DNA of 64,000 nucleotides, from NCBI GenBank assembly GCA_900555635.1, contig USLU01000002.1, forward strand, positions 124,001 to 188,000, read 5' to 3'. Below, one piece after another: positions 25,636-33,649 of the stretch (position 1 is its first letter; every line of letters begins with the position of its first letter). Source of the stretch: an uncultured Bacteroides sp. (GTDB taxonomy: Bacteria; Bacteroidota; Bacteroidia; Bacteroidales; Bacteroidaceae). Below the pieces are notes generated by a model that saw only the letters and a list, made by a program, of their open reading frames with translations, was not told the DNA's origin and ran no database searches. A program made the position numbers and the translations under genes.

Positions 25636-26094
25636 ATGCTTATGGAAGCTATTTTGAACAATGAGCAGGTTCGCCCGGGGGACGAAACTCAATTTATGCA
25701 CGCAATCTTTACTTCAGACGAAGAAATGATGACCTTCTATCTTACGTTGAACCGCTTTGTTAATATGGGAACTTACTTTGTGCAGAGGCCGGATATTGAA
25801 CGGTTGGAAAATCTACTCGTAACACTTGGGAAATTCCATTACTTTGTCAATCTTTTAGGTAGTTATCACACTTTAGGAATGAAGCAACTGATCGAGGGAT
25901 TCGGAATGTACATAGCACAGCAGCATCTTTCAAGCAAAAGCCGCAGATGCACATCGGAAAATATTGGCTATCAAGTGGAATTCCTGTTGAATCTAACGAA
26001 AGAGAGTGGCAGGGCCAAATTATTGTCCAACATCTTTCGGACACACATTGAGAACGTGAAGTATCTGTTGCAAATAATAAAGGAAACAGAATAA
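25636..26094 (+). CDS. Hypothetical protein of 152 residues
   Basis: I do not recognise this protein. It is soluble, has no signal peptide or membrane helix, and looks mainly helical. A segment near residues 28-50 (TSDEEMMTFYLTLNRFVNMG) and a C-terminal helix (LSNIFRTHIENVKYLLQIIK) are the most regular parts. No catalytic or metal motif stands out. Translation could start at 25636 or at the second Met (25642). It stands alone behind a strong promoter and a long leader. Confidence 0.65.
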   Translation: MLMEAILNNEQVRPGDETQFMHAIFTSDEEMMTFYLTLNRFVNMGTYFVQRPDIERLENLLVTLGKFHYFVNLLGSYHTLGMKQLIEGFGMYIAQQHLSSKSRRCTSENIGYQVEFLLNLTKESGRAKLLSNIFRTHIENVKYLLQIIKETE

Positions 26095-26176
26095 CGAAGA
26101 AAGTCCCTCAAGCATTTTTTTCGCAAACGGGATAAGAGACACAAAAATACATTTCCCTTCATCCAAGTACAAAAAT

Positions 26177-26205
26177 CCCCGTCCAGAAGTACTTCTGAGC
26201 GGGGT
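26177..26205 (-). terminator. Terminator-like hairpin with palindromic core
   Basis: CCCCG-tc-CAGAAGTACTTCTG-ag-CGGGG folds into a long stem around the perfect palindrome CAGAAGTACTTCTG. On the minus strand it is followed by ATTTTTG, so it would end transcripts coming from 27557. Confidence 0.6.
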
Positions 26206-26207
26206 AA

Positions 26208-26317
26208 TCTAACATAACGACTGTGGTAGTCTAACATAACGACTGAGGTAGCCTAACATAACGACAGAGGCAGCCTGACATAACGACTGAGGCAGCCTGA
26301 CATAACGACTGAGATAC
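26208..26317 (+). repeat. Five tandem copies of a 22-bp unit
   Basis: Five adjacent 22-base units (starts 26208, 26230, 26252, 26274, 26296) share the core ACATAACGAC and a consensus tail TGAGGYAG. Differences are one to a few bases per unit. The period is close to two helical turns. The units lie between a hairpin and an AT-rich segment in a non-coding gap. Confidence 0.9.
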
Positions 26318-26474
26318 CCTCTATATTAAACAGCAATAAGACAACTCTAGAAAACAGCAAAAAAAGATGTTTCCATCAGTATTTCTTGCGAACATAGAAG
26401 AACTCCTTCACGCTGTATCTGCCGTTACACGGAAGCACAAAAACTCCATATAGCAATATATATTATATAGTTAT

Positions 26475-26513
26475 GTATTATAATCTACATTATAATAACG
26501 GAGATTATAATAC
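26475..26513. repeat. 12-bp perfect inverted repeat
   Basis: GTATTATAATCT (26475-26486) and AGATTATAATAC (26502-26513) are exact reverse complements with a 15-base centre that also contains TTATAATAA. It could be an operator or an RNA stem downstream of the gene ending at 26577. Confidence 0.5.
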
Positions 26514-26576
26514 GAAGATAATCTTTTTTGAGATAAAGTTGGTCTTTATTCCCTATTATCTTTAACTACTAAAACA

Positions 26577-27557
26577 CTAACATCCACACACAAACGCATC
26601 CAGCGTCTCCCCTTCCCCGAATAACGTTTCGTCCGTTTGTAGCAACCGCTTCTTCAGACGGAACTTCTGCTGTGACACTGAGGCGGAAGATACAGCCGTA
26701 AGTGTAGCAATCTGTGCATTCGTAAAACGCAGACGCATCAGTATGCAAAGCTGCGTGTCGGCAGGGGTTAGTTGGGGGAAGCGCTCGGCAAGGCGGGTGA
26801 TGAAGCTATCATATACACGGTCGGTCAGTTGTTGCAAGTAATTATAGTCGGCATCCGAAAGGTATTTGGGTTCACGACGGAGACGTTTCATTACTTCGTC
26901 ATCGTCTATCAACGTAGAGGTGAGCACTTGTACTTGTGCATCCAGTCGGCGGGCACGTTCACCCTCTTTTTTCAATAATTCCATTTCGCGTGGCAGGGAG
27001 CGCTTTTCATACTTCTCCAAGCGAATACGAAGATCCTCATTTTCTTCTTGCAACTGGCTGCCATGCTCCATCAGGTTCATCAATGACAGGCTCACTTCTT
27101 CCCGTTCCTCGTTCGTCAGCGACATTTCTTCCAGGCACTCCTGTAATTCATTTCTTTCAAGCTCATTGTTGCGCAAACGTTGTTCGTTTTCGCTTAAATC
27201 GACCAAATAGCGACGGTGCTTGCGGTCGTCGCTAAACTTGATGTCCCTGATGGACAACCAAACATTCAAGCCCAACATCAATCCGAAAAGTGTTTCCCAA
27301 AGAAACTTCTTACGTCCGTCGGCAGGCATCAGGCGCACACGCTTTCCGCCGGATTGTTCTTTAACTTGGTCATATTCACGGTGCAGGTCGGAAATCAGAT
27401 GGGCAGTCCGGACACTATCCGTCTTGCCGGCATGCACTAACGAGTCGGCATGGCAAAGGGATTGTTCATAATCCAGTAAAGTCTTGTCGGCAGGAGATGA
27501 GCAGGCTGTCAGCACTAAAAGAAAAGTAAGAAAGAAAAAACACACGATTTTTATCAT
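26577..27557 (-). CDS. Membrane-tethered coiled-coil protein with LuxR-like HTH
   Basis: A 326-residue protein starting at the ATG 27557. An in-frame TTG at 27587 would only lengthen the signal. It begins with a lipoprotein-like signal (MIKIVCFFFLTFLLVLTACS), then a short periplasmic helix, a second membrane segment (LWETLFGLMLGLNVWLS) and a long coiled coil (residues ~115-210). The C-terminal ~90 residues resemble a LuxR-type helix-turn-helix (PADTQLCILMRLRF, SASVSQQKFRLKKRLL). The C-terminal layout parallels the DUF6377-like protein at 1-1380. I infer a membrane-bound DNA-binding regulator. The targets are unknown. Confidence 0.65.
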   Translation of the reverse strand: MIKIVCFFFLTFLLVLTACSSPADKTLLDYEQSLCHADSLVHAGKTDSVRTAHLISDLHREYDQVKEQSGGKRVRLMPADGRKKFLWETLFGLMLGLNVWLSIRDIKFSDDRKHRRYLVDLSENEQRLRNNELERNELQECLEEMSLTNEEREEVSLSLMNLMEHGSQLQEENEDLRIRLEKYEKRSLPREMELLKKEGERARRLDAQVQVLTSTLIDDDEVMKRLRREPKYLSDADYNYLQQLTDRVYDSFITRLAERFPQLTPADTQLCILMRLRFTNAQIATLTAVSSASVSQQKFRLKKRLLQTDETLFGEGETLDAFVCGC

Positions 27558-27634
27558 TAGTCCACGTTTGGTTGTTTCGAGGAACAAAGGTTGTGAAAAT
27601 TATTCAGAAACAACAATTATTATCAAAAAAAGTG

Positions 27635-27642
27635 TAGATTTG
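27635..27642 (+). promoter_or_regulatory. -7 box of the TPR sensor kinase gene
   Basis: TAGATTTG fits TAnnTTTG and lies 27 bases before the ATG at 27669. No good -33 element is seen. The opposite gene starts only 110 bases away, so control may be shared. Confidence 0.45.
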
Positions 27643-27668
27643 TAGCTTATATAAACACGTGATGCAAT

Positions 27669-29672
27669 ATGAGACTCATAATTACTACTATATTCATATT
27701 CATTAGTTCAACTATACTTGCCTATCATACAACACAGGCTAAGGATAGCCTAATATCCATATTGAATACATCCGCTTCTGCCCAGCAGAAAGTCCAAATA
27801 TACAGAAACCTGGCAGACATTACGTCCGATCCATCTGATATAAAAGAATATCTATGGAAAATGTATCAGGAAGCGTCGAAGCTAAAAGATAGGAAAAGCA
27901 TGCTAGATGCACTCAACGATATTGTGCTCGAAGAGGCTAAAGCAAACCAAAGAGATTCTGTTGCAAAATATATTGAGTACGTAAAGCAGGTAGCCACCTC
28001 CGAAGAAATCAACTATTTGTTGCCTTTTTATCGCATGCGACTTTTTGACTCATCATGTTATACTGATCAAAAAGATGAGGTCATCAAAAAAGAATTAAAC
28101 GACCAGAATGCCAACACCAATAAAACAAACAACATTTATAAGGAAATAGCCTCGTCATACATCGTAGGAAATAGTTTCTATATGAATCACCAAATTAAAA
28201 AATCCATTCCCTACTTAGACAAGGCTATGAAACTGACCGAATCACTGCCTGAAGAAGCTAAGTATATCTATCAAAAATTCATTATTTGGCGTCATGCTCT
28301 TGCCTATGCACAAAGCAATAGAAATAAAGAAGCCGTCAAAATGTTGCAGAAGCTCATTAAATTTGAAGAAGACAAGTTTAATGCTGATTACAAAACACAA
28401 CGCCCATTCTACCGCATAGATTTAGAGTTACTCCAATGCTATTCCGTTATATGCACTCAAATGCCTTACTTAACACTTGAGGAGGAACAGGATTGTTGGA
28501 ATAAAATTCAGGAAATAGGTAAAAACCTGACTAATGATTACGACAAATACAGCTATTATCTTTGCGTCAACAATTATTATACGATTAATCGTACCCAAAA
28601 AGACTACATTAAAGCAATAGCCGCCAACGATTCTCTTATTAAATTTGCTCACAAGCTCGCCCCCCAGAATCTTCCCGGTCTTTACTCTGTACATTCCGCA
28701 CTTTATGAGGAATCTAAAGATTACCCTAATGCCCTGAAGTATCTGAAGATTTCGCATCAAGTACAAGACTCATTGACCACAGAAGCAACCAACAAACAAC
28801 TCAATGAATTACAAGTAAAATACGATCTTAACACGCTCAACAATGAGAAGGCGATGCTGGAGATAAAGAACAAACAAATGTTGCTTGTTTCTCTCTCTAT
28901 CCTACTGCTTATCCTGGTATCTATCAGCACCTACTTCTACTTCTCCTGGAAAAAAGAAAAGAGAATGAAGATGGAACTGAAAGTCCTGCACGGAAAGGCA
29001 CAAGAAAGCGAAAAGATGAAACAAGAGTTCATCAACTCCATTTGTCACGAAATACGTACTCCACTGAATGCCATCGTAGGTTTCTCTGACTTAATTATGA
29101 ATGATGATATTGACATAGAGATGCGTCAGGAGTTTCCCGGAGAAATACAAAAAAGCACAGTCCTGCTGACAAACCTCGTCAACAGCATGCTGGAAGTAGC
29201 CAATCTGGACGTTTCCGAAGAAGAACTACCCTGCCAATCGACGGATTTAAGAAGTATCTGTGTTCAGAAAATGGAACAGCTTAAAAGGAAAGACGGAATA
29301 GAATATAAATTGGATATCACTGAAAATAGCATGTTCATTATGACCAATGAGCAATATCTGACTCAAGTCATTGAGCATTTACTGGATAACGCCAATAAGT
29401 TTACCGAAAAAGGGCTCATTTCTTTAAGTTATCAAAAGGATGAAGCACGGAATAATATCACAATTTATGTCACAGATACAGGTTGTGGTATTCCTAAAGA
29501 CAACCATGAGAACGTATTCGAGCGTTTCTATAAACTAAATACTTTTATCCAGGGCAACGGATTGGGATTGTACCTCTGCCAACTTATCGTAAAGCGACTT
29601 TCAGGCGACATTAAAATTGATCCCGAATATAAGGAAGGTACACGTATGATCGTAACCTTACCGATTAAGTGA
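27669..29672 (+). CDS. TPR-containing sensor histidine kinase
   Basis: A 667-residue sensor. A signal peptide is followed by a periplasmic region of TPR-like repeats (about 30-390) and a membrane helix (LLVSLSILLLILVSISTYFY, ~408-428). A HisKA domain follows with His460 in ICHEIRTPLNAIVG, then an ATPase domain with N-box LLDNANKF, G1 VTDTGCGIP and G2 GNGLGLYLC. There is no receiver domain and no response regulator gene next to it. The partner may be encoded elsewhere, or could be the divergent membrane-tethered HTH protein. The stimulus is unknown. Confidence 0.88.
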   Translation: MRLIITTIFIFISSTILAYHTTQAKDSLISILNTSASAQQKVQIYRNLADITSDPSDIKEYLWKMYQEASKLKDRKSMLDALNDIVLEEAKANQRDSVAKYIEYVKQVATSEEINYLLPFYRMRLFDSSCYTDQKDEVIKKELNDQNANTNKTNNIYKEIASSYIVGNSFYMNHQIKKSIPYLDKAMKLTESLPEEAKYIYQKFIIWRHALAYAQSNRNKEAVKMLQKLIKFEEDKFNADYKTQRPFYRIDLELLQCYSVICTQMPYLTLEEEQDCWNKIQEIGKNLTNDYDKYSYYLCVNNYYTINRTQKDYIKAIAANDSLIKFAHKLAPQNLPGLYSVHSALYEESKDYPNALKYLKISHQVQDSLTTEATNKQLNELQVKYDLNTLNNEKAMLEIKNKQMLLVSLSILLLILVSISTYFYFSWKKEKRMKMELKVLHGKAQESEKMKQEFINSICHEIRTPLNAIVGFSDLIMNDDIDIEMRQEFPGEIQKSTVLLTNLVNSMLEVANLDVSEEELPCQSTDLRSICVQKMEQLKRKDGIEYKLDITENSMFIMTNEQYLTQVIEHLLDNANKFTEKGLISLSYQKDEARNNITIYVTDTGCGIPKDNHENVFERFYKLNTFIQGNGLGLYLCQLIVKRLSGDIKIDPEYKEGTRMIVTLPIK

Positions 29673-29713
29673 GTAAACCCTCATTACGCCCCTTATTCAA
29701 TGCATAACAAAAG

Positions 29714-29763
29714 AGAAAGAGCTGCATCAAAATAGATTTCACTATATTGATGCAGCTCTTTCT
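29714..29763. terminator. Bidirectional terminator
   Basis: AGAAAGAGCTGCATCAA (29714-29730) pairs perfectly with TTGATGCAGCTCTTTCT (29747-29763). The stem is 17 bp with a 16-base loop and A/T-rich flanks on both sides. It serves the converging kinase and release-factor genes. Confidence 0.8.
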
Positions 29764-29786
29764 TTATTTATAATTTATGCAATTTA

Positions 29787-31361
29787 TCAGAATTCGCTCG
29801 TAAAGTGGAACTTGATATGCTTGAAGTCCATCTGTGCCATTTGCAATACATATCCGCTATCGGCAAGGAACACGTCCCTACCCTCACGGTCTTTTGCCAT
29901 ATACTGGTATTTACGTTTTTTGAAGGCTTCCAGTTCCTCAGGATTATCACTCTCAATCCAGCAAGCTTTATATAAGCTCAACGGCTCCCAGCGACACTTC
30001 GCACTGTATTCATTCTCCAAACGATACTGAATAACCTCGAACTGCAACTGCCCTACCGTACCGATAATCTTACGTCCGTTGAACTGATTGACAAACAACT
30101 GTGCCACACCTTCGTCCATCAATTGGTCAACGCCTTTGGCAAGCTGTTTCTGCTTCATCGGGTCTGCATTCTCTATGTATTTAAACATCTCCGGCGAGAA
30201 GCTTGGCAAGCCACGGAAATGAAGCATTTCGCCTTCGGTCAGCGTATCGCCAATCTTGAATGTACCGTTATCCGGCAAGCCGATGATATCTCCCGCCCAT
30301 GCTTCGTCTACCGTCGTCTTGCGCTGCGCCATAAACTGGGTAGGCGAAGAAAAACGTACTGTCTTACCATGGCGTACATGATAATAAGGAGCATTACGCA
30401 CAAACTTACCGGAGCAAATCTTGCAGAAAGCAATACATGAACGGTGGTTGGGGTCGATATTAGCCGTAATCTTAAAGACAAAACCTGTGAATTTGGGTTC
30501 ATCCGGCTCCACTTCACGTTCTTCCGCCTTTACAGGGCGAGGACTGGGAGCTATCTCCACGAAACAATCCAGCAATTCCTGAACGCCGAAATTATTGAGC
30601 GCCGAACCAAAGAATACAGGAGCAAGTTCACCTTTCAGATATTCTTCTACCTGAAACTCTGAATAAACTCCGTCAATCAATTCCAACTCGCCACGAAGTT
30701 TCTCTGCCAGTGGCGAACCAATGTGTTTATCCAGTTCTTCTGTATTGACATCCACCTCTACCTTCTCAGTAACCACTTGTTTAGAAGGTTGGAAGAGGTT
30801 TAGTTTCTGTTCATACAGATTATATACTCCCTTAAATCTTGCACCACTTTCAATGGGCCACGTCAACGGACGAACGTGGATGGAGAGTTCTTCTTCCAAC
30901 TCGTCCAACAAGTCAAAGGGATCTTTCGCTTCACGGTCCATCTTGTTGACGAAAATAATAACCGGCGTATTACGCATGCGGCATACTTCCATCAACTTAC
31001 GGGTTTGTGTTTCCACACCTTTTGCACCATCCACTACAATAATAACACTGTCCACAGCGGTAAGTGTACGGTAGGTATCTTCGGCAAAGTCCTGGTGACC
31101 GGGAGTATCAAGGATATTAATCTTATAATCCTGATAATCGAATTCCATCACAGAAGTGGTAACAGAGATACCACGCTGTTTCTCGATATCCATCCAGTCT
31201 GATGTTGCCGTTTTCTTTATTTTGTTGCTCTTCACAGCACCGGCCACCTGAATTTGTCCACCGAAAAGCAGCAGCTTCTCAGTCAACGATGTCTTACCGG
31301 CATCCGGGTGCGCGATAATCGCAAACGTTCGTCTTCTTTCTATCTCGTTGTTACTTGCCAT
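29787..31361 (-). CDS. prfC: Peptide chain release factor 3
   Basis: A 524-residue translational GTPase that recycles RF1/RF2 after termination. G1 is AHPDAGKTSLTEKLL, the switch region includes QRGISVTTSVMEF, G3 is DTPGHQDFAEDTYRT and G4 is NKMDREAKD. Domain II follows from ~280, and the C-terminal region includes VGQLQFEVIQYRLENEY, typical of RF3. Length and order are standard. It is the last of four closely spaced minus-strand genes (LysE, DUF4924, reductase, prfC), 21 bases after the reductase gene. Confidence 0.96.
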   Translation of the reverse strand: MASNNEIERRRTFAIIAHPDAGKTSLTEKLLLFGGQIQVAGAVKSNKIKKTATSDWMDIEKQRGISVTTSVMEFDYQDYKINILDTPGHQDFAEDTYRTLTAVDSVIIVVDGAKGVETQTRKLMEVCRMRNTPVIIFVNKMDREAKDPFDLLDELEEELSIHVRPLTWPIESGARFKGVYNLYEQKLNLFQPSKQVVTEKVEVDVNTEELDKHIGSPLAEKLRGELELIDGVYSEFQVEEYLKGELAPVFFGSALNNFGVQELLDCFVEIAPSPRPVKAEEREVEPDEPKFTGFVFKITANIDPNHRSCIAFCKICSGKFVRNAPYYHVRHGKTVRFSSPTQFMAQRKTTVDEAWAGDIIGLPDNGTFKIGDTLTEGEMLHFRGLPSFSPEMFKYIENADPMKQKQLAKGVDQLMDEGVAQLFVNQFNGRKIIGTVGQLQFEVIQYRLENEYSAKCRWEPLSLYKACWIESDNPEELEAFKKRKYQYMAKDREGRDVFLADSGYVLQMAQMDFKHIKFHFTSEF

Positions 31362-31382
31362 ATTTAATGATAATCTGTATAA

Positions 31383-32237
31383 TCACTTTTCTAAATTCTC
31401 GATGCATGAAGCAAGGCTTACCTCCCAATGGGGGACTTCAATGCCAAATGTCTTTTTTATTTTTGTCTTGTCCAATACGGAATAATTTGGACGTGGAGCC
31501 TTGGCTGGAAATTCATCGGTATGCAAGGGACTTACTTTACAGGTTGTTATGCCTGCTATGCGATGTATTGCCAAAGTAAAGTCATACCAAGAGCAAACTC
31601 CTTCGTCGCTGAAATGATAAATACCCGGAACAATACCTTGATTGATGGCTACAAAGATAGCACGTGCCAAATCATTTGCATAAGTCGGTGTACCTATCTG
31701 GTCGAAAACAACACCCAGTGTTTCACGCTCACGTCCCAAGCGAAGCATTGTCTTTACAAAGTTATTCCCATAAATGGAATACAACCATGCAGTACGGATA
31801 ACCATCGCACGACTGCAATTCTTCATCACTGCCTGCTCGCCTGCCAACTTGGTAGAGCCATATACCGAGTTAGGGCAAGGCACCATCTCTTCCGTATACG
31901 GAATATGTCCCGTTCCGTCAAAAACATAATCAGTAGATACCTGTATCAATGCAGCACCACACGCTTCGGCGGCAGCAGCCAAATAACCGGGAGCCAAATG
32001 ATTCAGTTTATCGCAAAGTTCCTGGTTATCTTCCGCTTTATCCACAGCCGTATAGGCAGCGCAATTCACAATAACATCCACATGGTTATCTGCCACAAAC
32101 GCGCGTACTGCCTGTTCGTCGCAAATATCCAATTCCTGTACATCAGTGAAGAAATAAGCATGCTGAAGATTCTCCTGCGACAACACTCGCATCTCATTGC
32201 CAAGTTGACCGTTGGCACCGGTAACTAAAATATTCAT
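31383..32237 (-). CDS. rfbD: dTDP-4-dehydrorhamnose reductase
   Basis: A 284-residue short-chain reductase of the RmlD family, which makes dTDP-L-rhamnose from the 4-keto intermediate using NAD(P)H. The N-terminus MNILVTGANGQLGNEMR is the nucleotide-binding glycine motif. STDYVFDGTG and the catalytic YGSTKLAGEQ (YxxxK) follow, then RTAWLYSIYGNNFVKTML. The other rhamnose genes (rmlA, B, C) are absent from this window, so the pathway is split. It lies in an apparent operon with DUF4924 and prfC. Confidence 0.93.
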   Translation of the reverse strand: MNILVTGANGQLGNEMRVLSQENLQHAYFFTDVQELDICDEQAVRAFVADNHVDVIVNCAAYTAVDKAEDNQELCDKLNHLAPGYLAAAAEACGAALIQVSTDYVFDGTGHIPYTEEMVPCPNSVYGSTKLAGEQAVMKNCSRAMVIRTAWLYSIYGNNFVKTMLRLGRERETLGVVFDQIGTPTYANDLARAIFVAINQGIVPGIYHFSDEGVCSWYDFTLAIHRIAGITTCKVSPLHTDEFPAKAPRPNYSVLDKTKIKKTFGIEVPHWEVSLASCIENLEK

Positions 32238-32285
32238 TTAAAAAATTATACTTTATATATTGATGTTACGATGAACAATTCTTTC

Positions 32286-32822
32286 TTAATCCAACTCCAA
32301 TTCACCTCGCTTCTCCTTGTCATAATAATTGGCAAGCAGTGAAATGAAGCTGCTGATAGCTTCTATTGCTTTAGTAGTTCCCTGACTGATTTCCTTCTTC
32401 TGCAAACGCAGCAGCAATACTCCGTAAAGAGCCTCAAAGCAAGTCTCTAACTCAGATTCCTGCCGGCCGTTCTTCTGACGCAGTTCTACGATAAACGGCA
32501 GTGCTTTGAAATAAGCGGCATTATAAAACGGATATTTAGTAGAGGCCAATAGTGTTCCATGCAAATCCATCAAATTCTGAATGACATTACGATTGATTTG
32601 CAGATGCCCTTTCTCCACAACACCCTCAGCACGCATCATCTCAACAAGGTTTCCATACCATTCCTCCAATGCCGGACGCTCTTCTTCGGGATAACGGGAA
32701 ATAATATTGCGGCGTATTTCATCAATGTCGCACTTATTGGCACGAATCAAGTCCTCTACCTGCCACATATATATAAGGTATTCGGCTATATTCTTTTCTT
32801 TCAGTTGTTGTGCTATCTTCAT
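32286..32822 (-). CDS. DUF4924 family protein
   Basis: A 178-residue all-helical soluble protein whose start, MKIAQQLKEKNIAEYLIYMW, is what I associate with DUF4924, a family of unknown function in Bacteroidota. No catalytic motif is visible. It lies 34 bases after the LysE-type gene and 48 bases before the reductase gene, which suggests one transcript. It ends in an acidic tail (KEKRGELELD). Confidence 0.8.
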   Translation of the reverse strand: MKIAQQLKEKNIAEYLIYMWQVEDLIRANKCDIDEIRRNIISRYPEEERPALEEWYGNLVEMMRAEGVVEKGHLQINRNVIQNLMDLHGTLLASTKYPFYNAAYFKALPFIVELRQKNGRQESELETCFEALYGVLLLRLQKKEISQGTTKAIEAISSFISLLANYYDKEKRGELELD

Positions 32823-32856
32823 TCTGAATTGTCAATTATCAATTGTCAATAATCAA

Positions 32857-33510
32857 TTAATACAGTGATTCGCCCATCAATGTAAACACCAATCCGAGCG
32901 CAGATACCACCATAACAATGCCCCCGATAATACGGTTCATTATCCAAATACCGCGCAAGTTGAATTGTGTACGTACTTTATTAACAAAAAAGGTAATGCC
33001 AAACCACCATGCCAAAGCACCTAACGCAATAGCCAGATATCCGGTTACGGCCTCAAAGACCAATACCCCTTCACTAACAAAAGCAAAACGGGCAAAAAGA
33101 CCAATAAATAAGAAAATTATAAGCGGGTTGGAAAGTGTGACTGCAAAAGCAGTTATGAAGTTATGGAAGTATGATCCTTTATTAGTAGAAATAGGACGGA
33201 TAGATTGTACAGGGTTACTGCGGAAGGTGTAAATACCAAATGCCAATAGCATTATACTGCCTAACAATTGCAAATAAAAAATATTCTTGTTGACGTAATC
33301 GAATACGAAACTCATTCCGTAACCCGTCAACAAGGCGTAAGCAATATCGCTCAACGAAGCCCCTATACCTGTTACGAAACCATACCATCGTCCTTTATTC
33401 AAAGTACGCTGGATACATAATACACCTACAGGACCCAATGGCGCCGACACAATGACGCCGATAATGAACCCCTTCCACAATATGTCAAATATGGTCTCTA
33501 TCTGAATCAT
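32857..33510 (-). CDS. LysE family amino-acid exporter-like protein
   Basis: A 217-residue membrane protein with about six hydrophobic segments. The N-terminus has the LysE/RhtB-type signature (GVIVSAPLGPVGVLCIQRTL) and the reentrant region GIGASLSDIAYALLTGYG. Family members export amino acids or related solutes. The substrate here is unknown. It is the first gene of the four-gene minus-strand cluster and is divergent from the GH20 gene. Confidence 0.85.
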   Translation of the reverse strand: MIQIETIFDILWKGFIIGVIVSAPLGPVGVLCIQRTLNKGRWYGFVTGIGASLSDIAYALLTGYGMSFVFDYVNKNIFYLQLLGSIMLLAFGIYTFRSNPVQSIRPISTNKGSYFHNFITAFAVTLSNPLIIFLFIGLFARFAFVSEGVLVFEAVTGYLAIALGALAWWFGITFFVNKVRTQFNLRGIWIMNRIIGGIVMVVSALGLVFTLMGESLY

Positions 33511-33649
33511 GGCTGCAAATATCGGATTTTTTTATGAGATGAACGAATAGTGTTAACGTTTTTTCGACGGAAAAGGATTTTAAAAAGTAAAGATTATCAC
33601 TTTTGAAGATTATTCAGTATATTTACCCCGAACATAATAACACTGCGAA

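Larger units (their letters stand above)
26095..26556. other. 462-base intergenic region with repeats and hairpins
   Basis: No gene is visible. The region holds a terminator-like hairpin (26177-26205), five tandem 22-bp units (26208-26317) and a 12-bp inverted repeat in AT-rich DNA (26475-26513). It lies between convergent genes, so most of it may be 3' untranslated RNA of the minus-strand gene. Confidence 0.6.

Noticed and set aside
26208..26317. CRISPR array
   Set aside because: The 22-bp units are directly adjacent with no spacers, so this is a tandem repeat.
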